Source of the DNA: an uncultured Fodinibius sp.
Lineage (GTDB): Bacteria; Bacteroidota; Rhodothermia; Balneolales; Balneolaceae
Length of the DNA stretch: 64,000 nucleotides
Direction: 5' to 3'
Assembly: GCA_913056455.1 (NCBI GenBank)
Contig: CAJXMJ010000002.1
Location: 62,001-126,000, forward strand
In this document: piece by piece, positions 25,351 through 33,797 of the stretch
How positions within the stretch are numbered: position 1 is the stretch's first letter
Layout: every line of letters starts with the position of its first letter
The notes under the pieces: model-generated
Database searches by the model: none
Seen by the model: only the letters and a program-made list of their open reading frames with translations
What the model was told of the DNA's origin: nothing
Position numbers and translations under genes: made by a program

Positions 25351-25593
25351 ATGCAATCATTAAAACAACGTAAAGAGTTAATCCCGTTACTTGCAGTAGT
25401 TATACTGCTTGGGATTGCCAGCTATGATTTATTCAGCGAACAACAGGATAACGCTGCAATCGTTAATTCCGGAAAAATGATTGATCCCTCAACAATAAGC
25501 GGTCGAGCAGCCTGTGAGGTTCCCATTCCGGATATATCAAAGCGGAAACAATCAGAACAACCTGCCTCCGAGGCAAAAGAAATTTCCAACTAA
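25351..25593 (+). CDS. Small membrane-anchored protein of unknown function
   Basis: An 80-residue protein with one N-terminal membrane helix (about 10-27) flanked by Lys and Arg residues, so the C-terminal 50 residues should be periplasmic. This part has one Cys (GRAACEVPIPD) and a polar, Gln/Glu-rich tail. I recognise no family. It sits 11 bases after the DsrE-like gene and 14 bases before the first TlpA gene, so it is almost certainly part of this operon. The single Cys in a redox operon is suggestive, but no function can be assigned. Confidence 0.65.
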   Translation: MQSLKQRKELIPLLAVVILLGIASYDLFSEQQDNAAIVNSGKMIDPSTISGRAACEVPIPDISKRKQSEQPASEAKEISN

Positions 25594-25607
25594 GAATTTA
25601 ATTAATC

Positions 25608-26180
25608 ATGAATTTCTCTCGATTTTCAACAAATATATTTTTCATTATCCCAATAGCCCTGTCAATAATTGCATGCGGCACCCCAAAAGAACGGACCTCT
25701 GCTGATAACGCAAAGGCAGCCGCAGGGCAAACTGCTAACACTCAGAACTCATCTCAACAAGAATTTAAAATGGGCCCTGACTTTACTCTCGAAACAATGG
25801 AGGGTAAGAACTTTACTTTGTCTGATCATCGAGGGAAAGTTGTAGTGCTCAACTTTTGGGCTACTTGGTGTGGCCCTTGCCGAAAAGAGATCCCCGATTT
25901 TATGGAGCTCCATAAAGAGATGAAAGATAACGGCGTACTATTTGCCGGCGTTTCTCTTGACGAGCAAGGCTGGGAAAAAGTCCGTCCCTATGCCAATGAT
26001 ATGGGCATAAATTATCCTATTATGGTGGATGATGGAAACGTTTCTCGTCAATATGGCCCCATTCGCGCTATTCCGACCACATTAATTATTAACAAAAAAG
26101 GTCAAGTGGAATATGTAGCACCGGGAATGCTTACAAAAGAAAAGCTGAAACCTATACTTACCAAGTTAGCAAATCGATAG
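25608..26180 (+). CDS. TlpA-like thioredoxin-fold lipoprotein
   Basis: A 190-residue envelope thiol-disulfide oxidoreductase. The signal peptide ends in SIIAC (lipidated C23). A low-complexity linker (24-52) leads to an AhpC-TSA/Redoxin domain with active site WCGPC (C88 and C91) and cis-proline P156 (AIPTT). WCGPC with TLPA-type insertions fits reductants such as TlpA, ResA and CcmG, which keep apocytochromes or CuA ligands reduced. It is the fourth gene of the doxX cluster and is followed 23 bases later by a second TlpA-type gene with a different active site, so the two may act in series. Confidence 0.92.
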   Translation: MNFSRFSTNIFFIIPIALSIIACGTPKERTSADNAKAAAGQTANTQNSSQQEFKMGPDFTLETMEGKNFTLSDHRGKVVVLNFWATWCGPCRKEIPDFMELHKEMKDNGVLFAGVSLDEQGWEKVRPYANDMGINYPIMVDDGNVSRQYGPIRAIPTTLIINKKGQVEYVAPGMLTKEKLKPILTKLANR

Positions 26181-26203
26181 CACATAATTTTATATATGGA
26201 TTT

Positions 26204-26824
26204 ATGAACTCAACAAACGAAAATAAAACACCAGGTTGGAAACGAGGTCTTATAGAATGGGGCATTATTTTTGCTATCGGGGCTATTCTTTATGCCACCG
26301 GATGGCATACTGAGGTATTAGGTACCTTGCAGCGGGGAATGCTATGGACCGGACTCTTTGATGCCGATACCTCCAAGATTGAAAACATCGACGGCCCCAT
26401 GCTCTCCGATTCAGATTATCGTTTTACCATGGAAACCGTTGATGGCAAAACCCTATTGCTAAATGATTTTCAGGGTGATGTCGTTTTCGTTAATGTGTGG
26501 GCTTCATGGTGTCCGCCTTGCGTAGCCGAGATGCCGACAATCGAAACCCTATATGAAAATGTAGGTAGTCAGGATAATATCCGATTTATCCTTCTTTCCA
26601 TGGATGAAAAACATCAAAAGGCAGTCGATTTCATGGAGAGAAAAGATTTTGCAATGCCCTATTACTTTCCTGCCTCTCCACTGCCCGACCAGTTTCGCAG
26701 CCAGTATCTGCCTACAACCTACATCATCTCAAAAGAGGGGCAAATCGTATACAAAAAAGAAGGAATTGCCGATTATAGTTCAACCAACTTTGCGCAATGG
26801 TTGATTGAACTTGCTCAGAAATAA
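26204..26824 (+). CDS. Membrane-anchored TlpA/ResA-like thiol-disulfide oxidoreductase
   Basis: A 206-residue protein with one N-terminal membrane helix (about 18-34) and a periplasmic thioredoxin-fold domain (about 65-205). The active site is WCPPC (C103 and C106), which differs from the WCGPC of the preceding gene and suggests another redox potential or partner. The cis-proline is in LPTTYI. It is the last gene of the doxX-dsrE-tlpA group and ends just before a strong bidirectional terminator. It resembles CcmG/ResA/TlpA, but the substrate is unknown. Confidence 0.92.
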   Translation: MNSTNENKTPGWKRGLIEWGIIFAIGAILYATGWHTEVLGTLQRGMLWTGLFDADTSKIENIDGPMLSDSDYRFTMETVDGKTLLLNDFQGDVVFVNVWASWCPPCVAEMPTIETLYENVGSQDNIRFILLSMDEKHQKAVDFMERKDFAMPYYFPASPLPDQFRSQYLPTTYIISKEGQIVYKKEGIADYSSTNFAQWLIELAQK

Positions 26825-26835
26825 TCAATAAATAC

Positions 26836-26873
26836 AAGATAAAGTCCACTTGAAAGTGGACTTTATCTTTTTT
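26836..26873. terminator. Bidirectional terminator between the TlpA and methyltransferase-like genes
   Basis: AAGATAAAGTCCACT (26836-26850), TGAA, then the exact reverse complement (26855-26869), followed by Ts. A perfect fifteen-base stem between convergent genes. Confidence 0.95.
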
Positions 26874-26879
26874 CAATTG

Positions 26880-27338
26880 CTACATCCAGCGACGTACTTC
26901 AGATTTATATTTGTGATATTCTTCTCCGAACTTTTCTTCCATTACTTTTTCTTCAGGAATAATCTGATAGCGATTCATATAAGCAATAAAAAGTGGAAGT
27001 ATCGCAAACACCAGCACATTGCCGAGATAAAAGCCATAGCCTATTAAAATAAGCAGCAGTCCCACATACATAGGATTTCGCGAAATGTTATAAACTCCGC
27101 GTGTCACTAAATGACTTGCTTTGTTTGGCTTATGAGGATCAATTGAAGTGGACGACCTATAAAACTCAACCAGCCCGTACGTACCAAATAGTCCACCCAT
27201 CCCCAAAAAGAAGAAGCTCATCCACCACATAGTTCCAAACGATGCCCAACTAAAAACAAGATATTGATCAATCCACCACATAGTGACAGCTATGATCAAT
27301 GTAATAACTGCAGGTGGAATCTTGAGCTCTAATTTCAT
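26880..27338 (-). CDS. Isoprenylcysteine carboxyl methyltransferase-like (ICMT/PEMT) membrane protein
   Basis: A 152-residue integral membrane protein with about four helices. The C-terminal half contains the S-adenosylmethionine-binding pattern shared by ICMT and phospholipid methyltransferases: LVTRGVYNISRNPMYVG, then PEEKVMEEKFGEEYHKY and the terminal VRRWM. Bacterial members of this family are widespread, and their substrates are mostly unknown because bacteria lack prenylated CaaX proteins. It is a single gene, convergent with the TlpA genes and divergent from the next methyltransferase gene. Confidence 0.85.
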   Translation of the reverse strand: MKLELKIPPAVITLIIAVTMWWIDQYLVFSWASFGTMWWMSFFFLGMGGLFGTYGLVEFYRSSTSIDPHKPNKASHLVTRGVYNISRNPMYVGLLLILIGYGFYLGNVLVFAILPLFIAYMNRYQIIPEEKVMEEKFGEEYHKYKSEVRRWM

Positions 27339-27445
27339 GAGTTTTTCATCTTTTTTTCTTAACTATCAATAGTGTGAACTTAATAAAAAGATTTTTTTTA
27401 ACTGCACCTATATTGAGGTAAGATAGACTAAAGTTATTACTTGCT

Positions 27446-28057
27446 ATGCGTACTGCACAAGAGGCTAAACAATTCTGGGATGATCGCTATTCGAGCGGGA
27501 ATTATATCTATGGAACACAACCAAATCTCTTTTTTAAGGAACAAATCGATAAACTTGAACCTGGTAAATTATTATTACCCGCCGAAGGAGAAGGACGCAA
27601 CGCAATTTATGCAGCACGCGAAGGCTGGCAGGTTGATGCGTTCGATATTAGCCAAAAGGGACGTAAAAAGGCACTGGAGCTGGCAAAACGCAATCACGTT
27701 ACCATCAATTATTCCATCAGTAAATACAAAGACTATGAGTTAACTCCAGAGCACTATGATGTGTTGGCCCTGATCTACGCCCACTTACACAAATCTAAAC
27801 GGCGTAAAATTCATCACAAAATCATTACAGGATTAAAACCCGGCGGACATCTTATTCTGGAAGCTTTTTCAAAAAAGCAATTTGGCAATGAGTCCGGCGG
27901 GCCGCAAGATCTGGAAATGCTTTACGATTTAGATGAACTGCTTGAAGATTTTAACGAGCTTACCATCAAACGCGCCGATGATATTGAAATAGAATTAGAG
28001 GAAGGAAAACACCATGAAGGTACAGCAAACGTAATCAGGCTCTTTGCTCAAAAATAA
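27446..28057 (+). CDS. Class I SAM-dependent methyltransferase (TehB-like)
   Basis: A 203-residue cytoplasmic methyltransferase. FWDDRYSSGNYIYGTQPN at the N-terminus and the motif I region KLLLPAEGEGRNAIYAAREGW resemble the TehB/thiol methyltransferase group, in which motif I reads L-x-x-G-x-G-x-G. The central ALIYAHLHKSKRRKIHHKI and post-motif LKPGGHLILEAFSKKQ also match. Relatives methylate tellurite, selenite or thiols, but a specific substrate cannot be read from the sequence. It is a single gene whose end lies near a hairpin shared with the convergent rhodanese genes. Confidence 0.85.
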   Translation: MRTAQEAKQFWDDRYSSGNYIYGTQPNLFFKEQIDKLEPGKLLLPAEGEGRNAIYAAREGWQVDAFDISQKGRKKALELAKRNHVTINYSISKYKDYELTPEHYDVLALIYAHLHKSKRRKIHHKIITGLKPGGHLILEAFSKKQFGNESGGPQDLEMLYDLDELLEDFNELTIKRADDIEIELEEGKHHEGTANVIRLFAQK

Positions 28058-28079
28058 AAGCCCGGCATACTCCGGGCTT
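28050..28079 (-). terminator. Terminator at the end of the rhodanese operon
   Basis: AAGCCCGG (28058-28065), loop CATACT, CCGGGCTT (28072-28079). On the minus strand it is followed by TTTTATTTTTG, so it terminates the rhodanese genes; it also lies just after the methyltransferase stop. Confidence 0.8.
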
Positions 28080-28100
28080 AGGCAATTTGGCAAATATACT

Positions 28101-28526
28101 CTACCGTTTGCTTGCTACGCCTGCTTCAACCAAGTCTTGAAATCCACCGATATTATAGACATTCTCGAAGCCGTTTTTCTTCATGAGTTCTGTGGCCTGA
28201 CCACTTCGGTTACCTGTACGGCAGTACAAATAATATGTCTTCTCCTTGTCAAGGGAATCCAATGAAGCCTCAAAATCTCCATTCAACAAATTAAGCTGAT
28301 AATTAACATCCGCCAAATGCCCCTCGTTATATTCCTTCTGGGTGCGTACATCAATAATCACACCGGGCGTTTCGTTCACCTTTTCCTGAAACTGCTCAGC
28401 ATTTATCCGTGTATTTTCAGCGCCGTTTTGTGCACAAGCTTGTGCTACAAAAAGTGTCATCACTGCTATTAATCCAATAGTAAATAAACGTCTCATCATA
28501 ATATTTATCACTTTTACATTTATCAT
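28101..28526 (-). CDS. Exported rhodanese-like sulfurtransferase
   Basis: A 141-residue periplasmic single-domain rhodanese. A basic n-region and hydrophobic segment form a signal peptide ending near AQACAQ, which may be a lipobox (VAQAC). The active-site loop is CRTGNRS with the catalytic Cys, which carries a persulfide. Residues DVRTQKEYNEGHL match the CH2 motif. The start at 28526 overlaps the upstream rhodanese stop as ATGA; ATGs at 28499 and 28496 would give a shorter signal peptide. The C-terminal 40 residues closely resemble the upstream anchored rhodanese (GFENVYNIGG in both), so the two probably arose by duplication. Confidence 0.9.
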   Translation of the reverse strand: MINVKVINIMMRRLFTIGLIAVMTLFVAQACAQNGAENTRINAEQFQEKVNETPGVIIDVRTQKEYNEGHLADVNYQLNLLNGDFEASLDSLDKEKTYYLYCRTGNRSGQATELMKKNGFENVYNIGGFQDLVEAGVASKR

Positions 28527-28909
28527 TCTTTTTCAAAACCCGCATTTACGAGGCTCTGTAACCCTCCTATATTATACACATTTTCAAAGCCATTTCGTTT
28601 CATCACCTGCGTAGCTCGTCCGCTGCGTGCCCCCGTCCGACAATACAAAAAATAATTTTTGTCTTTATCTAACTTTTCGATGTTCTCCTCAAAATCAGAT
28701 GAGGAAATATCATAGTTATAATCAGTCTTTTTAAGATGACCACTGTTGTATTCACTTTTGGTTCGGACATCAATTACAACACCCGGCCCTTCCTGCAACA
28801 GTTCTTTAAATTTCTGAGGGGGTATCATGTCTTTAGAATTTTTCAATTTATTGAGATAAAATAGTGCCACTGCAACACCTATTAATATAATTACTGTTAA
28901 TGCATCCAT
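28523..28909 (-). CDS. Membrane-anchored rhodanese-like sulfurtransferase
   Basis: A 128-residue protein with one N-terminal membrane helix (about 4-20) and a single rhodanese domain that probably faces the periplasm. The active site is CRTGARS, and VVIDVRTKSEYNSGHL is the N-terminal signature. It is coupled through ATGA to the exported rhodanese downstream and follows the TauE-type exporter gene by 22 bases, so exporter, anchored rhodanese and exported rhodanese form one transcription unit. The set suggests handling of sulfane sulfur (thiosulfate or polysulfide) at the membrane. Confidence 0.9.
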   Translation of the reverse strand: MDALTVIILIGVAVALFYLNKLKNSKDMIPPQKFKELLQEGPGVVIDVRTKSEYNSGHLKKTDYNYDISSSDFEENIEKLDKDKNYFLYCRTGARSGRATQVMKRNGFENVYNIGGLQSLVNAGFEKE

Positions 28910-28931
28910 CCTTAAATCGGTTACGTTGTAT

Positions 28932-29690
28932 TTAGATATTCATAAAAATAATATAACCGCCCATCCAAATAAGAAAGACAGCAAATCCTTTTTTAAGTCT
29001 TTCATTAGATATTTTTCCTGCCACTTTGTTTCCGATTAAGCTACCAACGGCACCAATCAAACTAAAAACCAGTACCAGTTGCCAATTTACACTCAAATCC
29101 AGTCCATTGAGAACATCGAGGTATTTATAAAATCCGCTAAAACTTTTAAGAGCTATAATCAGCAGACTCGTTCCTACGGCTAATCCCATTGGTAATCCGC
29201 CTAATAACACCAGCGCAGGCACAATCAAAAAGCCGCCGCCTACACCAACTAGTCCCGTCAAAACTCCTACAGCAAGCCCTTCGAGCACAATCTTCCACCA
29301 GGCATGTGATATTTCATTTTCACCGGCCGCCTTGATATGATTTTTGTCCCGAAACATCATAACAGCAGCAACAAGCATTACAACTGCAAATAACAACAAC
29401 TGGAATGTACCGGATACGAATTCAGCAATCATAGCTCCACCGTACGTTCCCGCCATGCCCGGTAATCCAAATAAAATGACGCTGCGCCAATGTACTTTTT
29501 GTTTTAGAGCATATGGGATAAAACCGGCGAAACTGATAGCACCCACGATACCGAGTGATTCAGCAATGGCCACTTTTTCTGATTCTCCCGCCAAGTAGAT
29601 GAGCACCGGAACCGTCAATATAGATCCGCCGGAACCCAGCAATCCCAATGATAATCCTACCAATAATGCCCCAATCCAAGATAATATCAT
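28932..29690 (-). CDS. TSUP-family exporter (TauE/SafE, sulfite/sulfonate type)
   Basis: A 252-residue inner-membrane protein with seven to eight helices and the duplicated TSUP motif: [17 protein letters not shown] in the first half and [17 protein letters not shown] in the second. The family moves small sulfur anions or organosulfonates (sulfite, thiosulfate, sulfoacetate). The ATG at 29690 is preferred to the upstream TTG at 29708 because AGGT precedes it and it gives a standard N-terminus. It leads the unit with the two rhodaneses. A terminator separates it from the DUF2892 gene upstream, so it may have its own promoter or be read through. Confidence 0.92.
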   Translation of the reverse strand: MILSWIGALLVGLSLGLLGSGGSILTVPVLIYLAGESEKVAIAESLGIVGAISFAGFIPYALKQKVHWRSVILFGLPGMAGTYGGAMIAEFVSGTFQLLLFAVVMLVAAVMMFRDKNHIKAAGENEISHAWWKIVLEGLAVGVLTGLVGVGGGFLIVPALVLLGGLPMGLAVGTSLLIIALKSFSGFYKYLDVLNGLDLSVNWQLVLVFSLIGAVGSLIGNKVAGKISNERLKKGFAVFLIWMGGYIIFMNI

Positions 29691-29714
29691 AATAGACCTA
29701 ATATACAATTAATT

Positions 29715-29743
29715 CGGATGGTCGGCTATCAACCGACCATCCG
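29715..29743. repeat. Hairpin just upstream of the TauE-type gene
   Basis: CGGATGGTCGG (29715-29725), CTATCAA, CCGACCATCCG (29733-29743), a perfect eleven-base stem. On the minus strand it lies 25 bases before the ATG at 29690, so it would be in the leader or act as an intercistronic terminator; no clear T-run follows. Confidence 0.6.
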
Positions 29744-29760
29744 CAGGTTAGGGGATCTAT

Positions 29761-29800
29761 CAAAAACAGAAGTGCTAACATTATAGTTAACCTTCTGTTT
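29761..29800 (-). terminator. Terminator after the first DUF2892 gene
   Basis: AACAGAAG (29765-29772) pairs with CTTCTGTT (29792-29799), with extra pairing inside. On the minus strand TTTTT follows. It separates the efflux genes from the TauE-rhodanese unit, possibly incompletely. Confidence 0.6.
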
Positions 29801-29865
29801 GCTCATGGGAAATTCTTCCTCTTATAGCATCTAAGCTTACAAAAAACCATCACCCAAATAGCAGA

Positions 29866-30123
29866 TTAGCTTTTTACCTTTGCCTCGGTTTGCGAACTTT
29901 CCTCCACGCCGATACCCAGCTTGGCAAAAATCTGTTCGGCCAAACACCAACTTGTTAGCGACGACTGGAATAAATTCAGTCCTACAAAAAGGGTTAACAG
30001 AAACCAGTAGGGACTCACGAAATATCCCAATGCCACACTTACGGTTACCAGTGTACCGGCCAACATACGTATAGCACGTTCCATAGGCCGCATTATTGAA
30101 CAACTTGCGTTTTGATCACTCAT
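29866..30123 (-). CDS. DUF2892 (YgaP-like transmembrane) protein
   Basis: An 85-residue protein with two close membrane helices (about 20-38 and 42-58) typical of DUF2892, the membrane part of the E. coli rhodanese YgaP. The N-terminal MERAIRMLAGTLVTVSVALG is the family hallmark. C60 (TSWCLAE) near the end of the second helix is conserved in many members. It occurs here without a fused rhodanese, but two separate rhodaneses are encoded just downstream, which matches YgaP's domain partners as split genes. A 23-aa acidic tail lies in the cytoplasm or periplasm. It follows the PII-like gene in the efflux unit. Confidence 0.85.
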   Translation of the reverse strand: MSDQNASCSIMRPMERAIRMLAGTLVTVSVALGYFVSPYWFLLTLFVGLNLFQSSLTSWCLAEQIFAKLGIGVEESSQTEAKVKS

Positions 30124-30159
30124 AATATTGCTTTGTAGATTATTGATATTAATTCTTTG

Positions 30160-30471
30160 TTATGCTGATTCTTCAACACTCAATGAATATGCATGCAGCG
30201 GATTCTGTTTCTCAGCTCCCGTTTCTTTGTTATAGATTGTTACTTCCTCCATAACTCGCTTGACACATTCTTCGTCTTGTATTGAAAAGAACAGTGTGGA
30301 ATATACCCCGTGTGCATCCTTTGCAAACCAGTTCGAGATATCCGGCTGATACTCTTCGGTTCTAAAACCATGCACATTGGTTTCGCTGTAAATCGGAACC
30401 TTCTGCCGTGCTAAAATTTTGCGCACGTCATCGGTGTACTCTTCGATACTTAGTATGATTAATAACTTCAT
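30160..30471 (-). CDS. PII-like small protein of the efflux operon
   Basis: A 103-residue cytoplasmic protein with a ferredoxin-like fold pattern: MKLLIILSIEEYTDDVRKIL as beta-alpha, then PIYSETNVHGF, then LFFSIQDEECVKRVMEEV. It resembles the P-II/CutA-like regulators often placed after RND pumps, and I could not decide between DUF3240-type and other PII-like families. The start at 30471 is preferred over 30513 because the operon's repeated AACAATCAAA leader motif lies ten bases upstream, as in the other genes. It may sense a metal or nucleotide and modulate the pump, but this is inference. Confidence 0.7.
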   Translation of the reverse strand: MKLLIILSIEEYTDDVRKILARQKVPIYSETNVHGFRTEEYQPDISNWFAKDAHGVYSTLFFSIQDEECVKRVMEEVTIYNKETGAEKQNPLHAYSLSVEESA

Positions 30472-30481
30472 AATATGATGT

Positions 30482-30492
30482 TTTTGATTGTT
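30482..30492 (-). promoter_or_regulatory. Repeated leader motif before the PII-like gene
   Basis: AACAATCAAAA on the minus strand, 10 of 11 identical to the DUF302 and adaptor copies and ending ten bases before the ATG at 30471. Confidence 0.45.
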
Positions 30493-30547
30493 GATAATCA
30501 CGACCGGGCTCACAATCCCAATACCCGGCCGTGATATCTGCTTAACC

Positions 30548-33500
30548 TTACGTTTGCTCTCCTTTGAGCTCCTTCACTTTGTTCTCTACCATAAAGTAGA
30601 TTAGCGGTATCATAATCAGGGTTAGTGCTGTGGATGCTACCGCGCCGCCCATCAATGAAATTGCCAGCCCCTGGAATATCGGATCGAACAGTATTACTAC
30701 TGCACCGATTACAACAGTGCCCGCTGTCAACAAAATGGGCATGCTACGTACGGCCCCGGCTTCGATCACCGCCTGCTTAAGCGACTCCCCATCATCCAAT
30801 CTTATGTTGATGAAATCGATCAACAAGACGGAATTTCGCACCATAATCCCGGCCAGGGCAATCATTCCAATCATGGATGTAGCCGTAAAGAAGGCCCCCA
30901 GCACCCAGTGCCCCACGAGAATACCAATCAACGAAAGCGGTATGGCAATCATCATAATGATGGGTACTTTGAAATCCTGGAACCACCCAATGATCAGCAT
31001 ATAGATAATCACCAGCACCACGGCGAAGGCAATTCCCAAATCGCGAAATACCTCGTAGGTAATCTGCCATTCCCCGTCCCACTTCAATGTATAATCGTCG
31101 GTCATAAACGGCTGTCCGGCAAATATTTGTGAGAGGTTATAGCCTTTTGGCATTTCAATATTATCGATCTCTTCGCCCGTGTCGAGCAGCGCGTACACCG
31201 GACTCTCGATTTCACCGGCTACCTCAGCCAGCACATAGGTTACACGCCGCTGATTTTTCCGGTGAATACTCGATTCAAGGGTATCCTCAGTTACAGTCAC
31301 CAAATCAGCAACGGGGATCATCGTTCCTGATGCGGATTTCATATGTAATTGCTTGAGCTTTTCGATATCAGAACGTCCGGCCTTCGGCAATTTTACCGTA
31401 ATGGGCACATCGTTCAATTCTTTTTCACTGTAAAGACGTGATACATCCTTCCCACGCAGTGCCATCGTCACAGTTTGTACCACTTGCCTGGATGAAATAC
31501 CCGACATCATCGCTTTTTCGGTATTTACATCCAGCTTGTACTTCGTCTGTGGTGCTTCCACCATCCAGTCGACATCAACGATGCCCGCTGTTTTTTCGAA
31601 AATGCTTTTTACCCGATTTCCAACACGCTGTCGCTCATCAGTATCCGGTCCGTATACTTCGGCTACAATCGTAGACTGTACCGGAGGTCCGGGCGGCACC
31701 TCTACCACTTTCACATTGGCATCGTACTTTTCGCCCACCTTTTGGACCATGGGACGAAGTCGTTTGGCGATAGCGTGACTTTGATCGCTGCGCTTACCCT
31801 TATCGATCAGGTTCAACTGTATATCTGCCACGTTGGGACCTTTTCTCAAGTCGTAATGACGTACAAGTCCGTTAAAATTGATGGGGGCATTATCACCGGC
31901 ATAAATCTGATAATCCTTAATTTCCGGCACGTCTTTTAAACTAAGCCCCACTTCACGAGCAACGGCGTTGGTACGCTCCAGCGTAGTGCCTTCGGGCATG
32001 TCAATAATAAGCTGCACCTCATTTTTATTATCGAACGGAAGCATTTTTACCTCAACCATTCGAAATACAAACAATAGCGTTGAGGCCAGAAGCAACACTG
32101 TTACACCGATAATAAACGCCCATCGCTTGAACGTATTTTCAAGTAGCGGCTCCATGGTACGAGCATACCACTTATAGATGAACGTTTCTTTGAGATCGTA
32201 TTTCTTCTCCTCGCCATTTTCATCCTTCTCAGCATTACCGTGCGGCAGCAGAATATATGCCAGCCACGGCGTGATAATTAGCGCTACAATCAGCGAGAAA
32301 ATCATGGCCAGTGAAGCACCGATAGGCATGGGACTCATATAAGGTCCCATCAATCCCGATACAAAGGCCATCGGCAGTACCGCAGAAATTACGGTAAAAG
32401 TAGCCAGTATGGTGGGATTACCGACCTCACTGATCGAGGCGATGGCCGCCTGCTTAAGCGGGAGCTTCTTCATCTTAAAGTGCCTGTGCATGTTTTCAGC
32501 GATAATAATCGAGTCGTCCACCACAATACCTGTCACAAAAACCAGCGCAAAGAGCGTAATACGGTTGAGGGTATAGCCGAACATGTAGTACAAGAAGAGC
32601 GTGAGCGCAAAGGTCACCGGTACCGATAAGAATACAACCAGTCCACCGCGCCACCCAAGCGCAAGAGCCACCACAAACGTTACGGCCAAAATAGCAACCA
32701 GCAAGTGTTCAAGTAATGAAATAACCTTGGCTGAGGCCGTCTTACCATAGTTACGTGTAGTCGTAACATTCACATCGGCCGGTATTAAACTACCATCAAG
32801 GTTATCGACTTTTCGTTGGATTTGTTCGGCAATCGCCATCGCATCGGCGCCCGAACGCTTGGCTACCGAGATGGTTACCGCGGGATACGATTCACCCGCA
32901 TTCAAACCGGTTTCCTGTGCTTTTTGGTGGCCTATCCCGTACGAGACATATTCGGAAGGCTCCTCCGGCCCATCTCGAATCTCGGCAATGCTGTGCAAAT
33001 ATATAGGATCGCCATTTTGCACATCTACAACAACATTCCGCACCTCTTCGGCGGACTTAAAAAAGTCGCCGGTATCAACCAAGTACTCGGTATCGTTACT
33101 GCTGAATGATCCGGAGGATAGCTCTTGATTGGCCGCCTGTATTTGTCCAACTACCTGCATCGGATCAATGCCGTAAGAGGCCATTTTATTCTTATCCAGA
33201 TTTACCGAAACCTGTCGGGTTCTCCCGCCGTGTATATCGGTCTGGGCCACATCCTCTATCTGCTTGATATCCAAGGCCATCTCATCGGCTACGCGACGCA
33301 AGTCAAAGTCACTATATTTGTCGCTCCATAACGTCAATGTCATAATCGGGACGTCATCAATAGAACGAGTTTTTACCATGGGTTGGGTCGCCCCCTCGGG
33401 AAACCGATCCATGTTTTTCATAATCTCATTATAGAGCCGAACCAAACTACGCTCTACGTCTTCGCCCACGTAGAAACGAGCCGACACCATGGCCTGGTCG

Positions 33501-33772
33501 GGCATGGAGGTAGAATACACATATTCGACGCCTTCAATATTGGAGAGTACTTTCTCGAGGGGGATCGCAATATTTTTTTCCACCTCCTCGGGCGTTGCCC
33601 CGGGATAGCCGACAAAAATATCAGCCATCGGAACATCAATTTGCGGCTCTTCTTCGCGCGGAGTCAGATAGGTTCCGTAAAATCCCAGCGCCAGAAACAC
33701 AATCATCAGCAAAGGCGTCAACTTTGAATCAATAAACCCTTGCGCAATTTTTCCTGCAATTCCAGTCTTCAT
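30548..33772 (-). CDS. RND efflux pump, inner-membrane component (AcrB/MdtB-like)
   Basis: A 1074-residue proton-driven trimeric transporter. Twelve membrane helices are visible with two large periplasmic loops. The proton-relay Asp pair D419-D420 lies in GIVVDDSIIIAENMHRH, which is the drug-type (HAE) pattern and not that of CusA-type metal pumps. The N-terminus begins with a short cytoplasmic helix, then LTPLLMIVFLALGFYG, and ends VMVENKVKELKGEQT-like after helix 12. The gene sits between its adaptor upstream and the PII-like gene downstream. Together with DUF302, DUF2892, rhodaneses and a TauE-type exporter it matches a pump type common beside sulfur-handling genes. The substrate is unknown. 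Confidence 0.93.
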   Translation of the reverse strand: MKTGIAGKIAQGFIDSKLTPLLMIVFLALGFYGTYLTPREEEPQIDVPMADIFVGYPGATPEEVEKNIAIPLEKVLSNIEGVEYVYSTSMPDQAMVSARFYVGEDVERSLVRLYNEIMKNMDRFPEGATQPMVKTRSIDDVPIMTLTLWSDKYSDFDLRRVADEMALDIKQIEDVAQTDIHGGRTRQVSVNLDKNKMASYGIDPMQVVGQIQAANQELSSGSFSSNDTEYLVDTGDFFKSAEEVRNVVVDVQNGDPIYLHSIAEIRDGPEEPSEYVSYGIGHQKAQETGLNAGESYPAVTISVAKRSGADAMAIAEQIQRKVDNLDGSLIPADVNVTTTRNYGKTASAKVISLLEHLLVAILAVTFVVALALGWRGGLVVFLSVPVTFALTLFLYYMFGYTLNRITLFALVFVTGIVVDDSIIIAENMHRHFKMKKLPLKQAAIASISEVGNPTILATFTVISAVLPMAFVSGLMGPYMSPMPIGASLAMIFSLIVALIITPWLAYILLPHGNAEKDENGEEKKYDLKETFIYKWYARTMEPLLENTFKRWAFIIGVTVLLLASTLLFVFRMVEVKMLPFDNKNEVQLIIDMPEGTTLERTNAVAREVGLSLKDVPEIKDYQIYAGDNAPINFNGLVRHYDLRKGPNVADIQLNLIDKGKRSDQSHAIAKRLRPMVQKVGEKYDANVKVVEVPPGPPVQSTIVAEVYGPDTDERQRVGNRVKSIFEKTAGIVDVDWMVEAPQTKYKLDVNTEKAMMSGISSRQVVQTVTMALRGKDVSRLYSEKELNDVPITVKLPKAGRSDIEKLKQLHMKSASGTMIPVADLVTVTEDTLESSIHRKNQRRVTYVLAEVAGEIESPVYALLDTGEEIDNIEMPKGYNLSQIFAGQPFMTDDYTLKWDGEWQITYEVFRDLGIAFAVVLVIIYMLIIGWFQDFKVPIIMMIAIPLSLIGILVGHWVLGAFFTATSMIGMIALAGIMVRNSVLLIDFINIRLDDGESLKQAVIEAGAVRSMPILLTAGTVVIGAVVILFDPIFQGLAISLMGGAVASTALTLIMIPLIYFMVENKVKELKGEQT

Positions 33773-33797
33773 AATGATATATCTAAATAATTTCTAT

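Noticed and set aside
30630-33727. Plus-strand frames inside the RND pump gene
   Set aside because: These are shadows of the opposite strand of a conserved 1074-codon gene.
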